Below are positions 60,230-64,000 of a stretch of DNA of 64,000 bases, piece by piece. The first letter of the stretch is position 1. Every line of letters begins with the position of its first letter. The position numbers were made by a program, and so were the translations under genes. Origin of the DNA: Margaritifera margaritifera (lineage: Eukaryota; Mollusca; Bivalvia; Unionida; Margaritiferidae); NCBI GenBank assembly GCA_029931535.1, contig JAQPZY010001128.1:402501-466500 (forward strand), given 5' to 3'. The notes under the pieces are model-generated. The model ran no database searches, was not told the origin of the DNA, and saw only the letters and a list, made by a program, of their open reading frames with translations.

Positions 60230-60955
60230 TAATGCCTAGATGGAATCTTCGTGAGTTCTCTTAGCGTTGTCAAAACCCCCTTATGAACCTTTGAGTCAAG
60301 CTTTCTTTGAGAACCTTACCCTTAAGACTGTTTTCCTGCTCTCCTTAGCATCCATGAGGAGAAGGAGCGAGCTTCATGCCTTGTCAGAGGAAAAGGGTTG
60401 TTTTTGGTTCAACAGTAACTATGACTTCGGTCTATCTTCCTTGCCAACCTGGGTTTCTGGCTAAGAATCAGCTACTTTCAGTAACTCTACTTCCTATTGA
60501 GATTCCCAGACTCAATCATACAGTATCTGTGCTGGGGATGATCAAGACAGGCTCCTTTGCCCAGTTAGGGTCTTAAGATTTTATTTGGCTTCTTCTGAAG
60601 GGAGAAGGAAGGGTCGGAAATGTCTCTTCATACCTATTTAGGATTCCTTTAATATTTCGGTGGCCACTATTTCCAGGTGGATTGTCCTCACTATCAAGAG
60701 ACCTTATCAGTCTCTCACTGAGAGAGACCTTTCCATGATGAGAATTAAACCTTATGTAGTTAGGGCTATTGCTACAGCTTGGGCTTATTTGAATCACTGT
60801 TTGGATGATGTTATGAGAGCTGCCTTCTGGTTGTCTCACACTATCTTCTCCTTTTACCTTCGATCTTTGGTGCATCAGAACGAAAGCACTTTTTTGTTGG
60901 GCCCTACACTGATGGCACAAGACATGGCCCAACCTTCTACTAGTTTACAGTAGTA
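60230..60955 (+). pseudogene. DIRS-like element, tyrosine recombinase
   Basis: Encodes 'ALSKPPYEPLSQAFFENLTL' then LASMRRRSELHALSEEKG (catalytic Arg in the RRSELHAL block), later in another frame PGFLAKNQ, then ISRWIVLTIKRPYQSL, IKPYVVRAIATAWAYL (the usual H-x-x-R is Y-x-x-R here) and FWLSHTIFSFYLRSL with the nucleophile-type Tyr. Ends STFLLGPTLMAQDMAQ and a stop near 60950. At least two frameshifts. Known role in the family: integration of circular cDNA without target duplication. Confidence 0.85.
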
Positions 60956-61400
60956 AACACTTGACCTACCGGTAAGGGTAAGTACAATAGTTTTTTATAC
61001 CAAGATTTGTTGAGGCCATCAGCCTCCCTACTAACTGGTATATTCAACAATGTAATAGTAGCAGGTATTGTATTACAGCTATTAAAATGTAGTTTGTTTT
61101 TTTTTTTGGGGGGGGGTAAAACTAATTTTAATTATGTAGTAATTACCTGCTACTATTGCAAAGGTTCAGATTTCCTCCTCCCACCCTACTCTGATGTCCT
61201 GTAGTCTAGGTCCAAGTCAAAGGATGATGGTATTATGTATGTTGGCTGTGACTAAGGAGTCAGACTGGGATAATGTTCATTTCAATTCTGGTCCTTCAGT
61301 ACTAATTGGAGGAGGGAATAATGAGCTTGGATGGGGGACAATGAGTCCCAGAAAGGGAAAGCAATGCAATAGTACATGTAGTAGATAAGTATTACATAAT
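60955..61400. repeat. Inverted repeats downstream of the recombinase
   Basis: 'caatgtaatagtagcaggta' at about 61046 is inverted by 'taattacctgctactattgc' at about 61139. Around 60950 'gtaaacacttgacctaccgg' partly mirrors 'ctagggtaagtagtgtttac' near 55184. DIRS elements end in complementary repeat regions, so these may be the 3' terminus. Confidence 0.4.
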
Positions 61401-61597
61401 TAAAATTAGCTACTCTTACAAAAAAACTACATTTTATCATGACCCAAGATGTAGTGCAATTATGGTACTGTAGCTTGCAGTTACATATATGTTTGGGTCA
61501 TGGGTCTGACCATTGAAAAAGTTCTTAAAGAAATTATTCTTTATAACTTACTTCCACACGTTATGAATTCTCAGTAAACATTTTGTATTCTGCTTAG

Positions 61598-62221
61598 TTA
61601 ACTCATTAACCCCTGGCGCCACGTTTACGCGTCATGAGGTTGTACCCTACTTCCGAGCTCTGTAACGTGAACATCATTTAGGATACACTAAAGTGGATGG
61701 TATTTCAGGAAAGTAGACAGATGTAGCTCTACAATGATACCAAATAATGTCGACTTTCTAACTCACATTAAAAAATACAGCGAAAAAAATGCAGTTTTTG
61801 AGACCCGATTTTTTTTAGGTCAAAAATTGCCAGTTCCGGAACCGGAGTTTGTGTCCGGATTTTAGACTTTTTGGCCTTAGATCTAAAGCAGACCGGTCCA
61901 AACTGCACACAGACAGATGAACCTTTGCAAAAAGTAGGATGAGTTTGAGATTTGGAGTAAAAAGGGGCCAGGACACAAAAATCGGGGATCCAATACGAAA
62001 AAAAAAAAAAAAAAAAAGAAGTCCAACTTTTACCCCTCTGCACATGCGTGAGCGTAATAGCCAATCAAAAACAATGTTTCTGATACACCTATACATCCGG
62101 CTAAACGAAAAACTTTCTTAATCAGATCTGTTTGGCTGCATTCAGAAGTAACCCCAAAAATGCGTTTCCTACCCCCATTTCAGGCGAAAATGAAAAGAAT
62201 CTCCAGGGGTTAATGAGTTAA
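61598..62221. mobile_element. piggyBac-type MITE with TTAA ends
   Basis: 624 bp between perfect 19-bp inverted termini TTAACTCATTAACCCCTGG, each including TTAA, the piggyBac target site. The terminus resembles that of the decayed piggyBac copy at 57865. An A18-type run sits at 61999. No transposase. Confidence 0.85.
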
Positions 62222-62252
62222 AAACAAATAACTAAAAAAATTTGTCTCAGCG

Positions 62253-62286
62253 AGTAGAGCATCAGTCCCTGCATTGGACTCTTTTT
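62253..62286 (+). repeat. Short hairpin repeat 'gagcatcagtccc', copy 2
   Basis: agtagagcatcagtccctgc then attggactcttttt, 30 bp beyond the piggyBac-type MITE. It may be part of an undetected repeat family. Confidence 0.4.
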
Positions 62287-64000
62287 CATTAGATGTTACC
62301 AATAAACAAGAATAAGAAGGATAGTAATTTCAACTATTCTGACATATTGAAATTTGATGACAGAGATTACAAGCATTATACATGTAGAAATAAAATTATT
62401 ATTGATCATTTTATTGGTTTTCCAACATTACCTACTTCAACCTACATGTTTTTTAATTATAAAAGAGACAATTTGCATTATGGATGTAGCTCCACTTTTT
62501 AGAACTAAAAATATTTTGGCAATATTTTGGTAGAATTTCAGAGAATTAAAAGTTTTAGCAGAATTTACTTACACCTATCAATCACAACTAAGGTATTTAA
62601 AGTGTAAATAACAGGTGCTTGTGACTAGTATTGAATGTACTGACAGAAGAGATAAATTAGGTTATAAATGGTTATTTGAATCCTTTATATGTTCTTCATG
62701 TGATTTATGTAGTACCGGTAGGTATAAATTAAATAAATTCAGAAAAGGGAGTGGGAGCAGAAAGATACAGAGTTAGCCTTTTCCCTGCAAGCTCATGCCA
62801 AAATGAGCTGTTTGATTTAAATTCATTACAAGAAATCGTGGTTGGCAAATATCCTGATATTTACCTGATTAGTTTACAAGTTGCCACGTGATCTTTTTGA
62901 AACAATTTTTACACTTGATTCAGAAATTAAATAAGATAGTGCTGATAAACTTGTTTACCTAAAAGGTTTTTCACATTTTGTTGATAAAATGTACTTCTTG
63001 ACACTGGCTTGTACTGCTTTTATGCAATAAATAAATTAATTTCTACTTTCAACCTCATTAAAGTGCCAAATTGCAGGTGCTTACAGACAAGATAGCAATT
63101 ACCAAAGAAACTTGAATGTAAAATGAATCAAATTAATTCCTTGAATATCTGTACTTGCACTTCTAATAAACACCAGAAAATTGCAGGATTTACAGTTGTT
63201 TGCATTCCTATTATATAGGGGCTCTTGATAAATAATTGGTCACATGCTTGCTTGGTATATCTCTGTGGTCCCAGGTTAAATCCTTGGAGCAGACACATGC
63301 AAGGTTATAGGTGGTTGCCCGTTGAAGGTTAGTGATTTTATATTGGTTCTCCAATATTCTATGCCTCATACCAACACCCTGTCTCATGAGAGTACTGAAT
63401 AAAAGTTGAGATATTTTACTACAGTATAAAATAAAACTAGAAAATGGTTGTAAGACATATCCCAGTTCTTCCATGATATGATATGAACCTGCACTCCCAT
63501 GTTTGAGCTTCTAGGCTGAGTTCCTGAGTGCAAGGCTGAACCCAAAGGCTGATGTTAGCTGCATATGTGCATTTCATCTTTTAAGGTCCAGTAAATTATA
63601 CATACAGTATATCGTTATATAGTATGAGGATCAAGTTTCCAAGTTATGACCCATGGGCTAAGTCCCTGGGGTTATAAGCATAGACCCAGTACAATATCAG
63701 TTTAATATCTGAATTTGTTTTGTCATGCACAGTAAGGGTATACATGTATATGGTTATAGAGTAGTCATTTCAATGGTTTCCAAGTTATGACGCAGGGGAC
63801 ATACCTGTATATCCCTGAGACATTTCCCAGGGGGTCTCATTCAGAACTTGATATAACAGAAGTTAACAATTGGATTAGTTATCACACATACCAATTCTCA
63901 TGTAAGAGTAAAAACTAAGGAGTTATTTCAGTTTATGTATAACCAGCTGATTCCCATACTATAGCTACTCCCCCAATCATATCCCATGGTTGAATTCACT
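62287..64000. other. No feature recognised
   Basis: AT-rich. Near 63600-63850 'aagtttccaagttatgac' and 'ggtttccaagttatgacgc' suggest an old ~140-bp tandem unit. No exon was seen. Confidence 0.4.

Overview
This window reads as AT-rich, non-coding, animal nuclear DNA. It has long simple-sequence tracts such as (TA)n, (CA)n and (GA)n, many interspersed repeats, eukaryotic splice signals and no prokaryote-type gene packing. The mix of tRNA-derived SINEs, head-plus-tandem-body elements with a 'tccatccatc' head, and DIRS, piggyBac, hAT and pogo/Tigger remnants resembles a lophotrochozoan, most likely a bivalve mollusc. That placement is inference, since no single marker fixes the species.

Only one host-gene segment is convincing: a 44-codon, phase-0 exon at 48950-49081 (+) that encodes part of the N-terminal coiled coil of liprin-beta (PPFIBP family). 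A weaker candidate exon lies upstream on the same strand at 19147-19260. If both belong to one gene, much of the window is intronic sequence of a liprin-beta gene running left to right.

The dominant feature is a ~220-bp transposable-element family with at least 18 copies between 1 and 50.8 kb, in both orientations. Each copy has TA-flanked terminal inverted repeats (TACCGTATATACTCGC) around two related but distinct ~60-bp hairpins joined by a ~20-bp linker. Many recurring short ORFs in the window are translations of these hairpins. One copy is a one-hairpin derivative inserted in a SINE, one is flanked by a 33-bp direct repeat, and two lie within 100 bp of a minisatellite.

Layout: 0-10 kb holds (TA)n tracts and arrays of two head-plus-tandem-body families, one array split by a hAT-like insertion. 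10-20 kb holds microsatellites, a long-TIR MITE, a pogo/Tigger transposase remnant and the candidate exon. 20-35 kb holds double-hairpin copies, Tigger-type and other MITEs, an 85-bp perfect duplication, a LINE tail and a 24-bp minisatellite. 35-51 kb is the densest zone of double-hairpin elements and SINEs, with a 36-bp minisatellite and the liprin-beta exon. 51-64 kb lacks double-hairpin elements. It holds a hAT MITE with an intact 8-bp target duplication, a tandem-body array, a decayed DIRS-like tyrosine-recombinase retrotransposon carrying a truncated piggyBac copy and another DNA element, and a 624-bp piggyBac-type MITE. No rRNA, genuine tRNA gene, CRISPR array or intact transposase was found.
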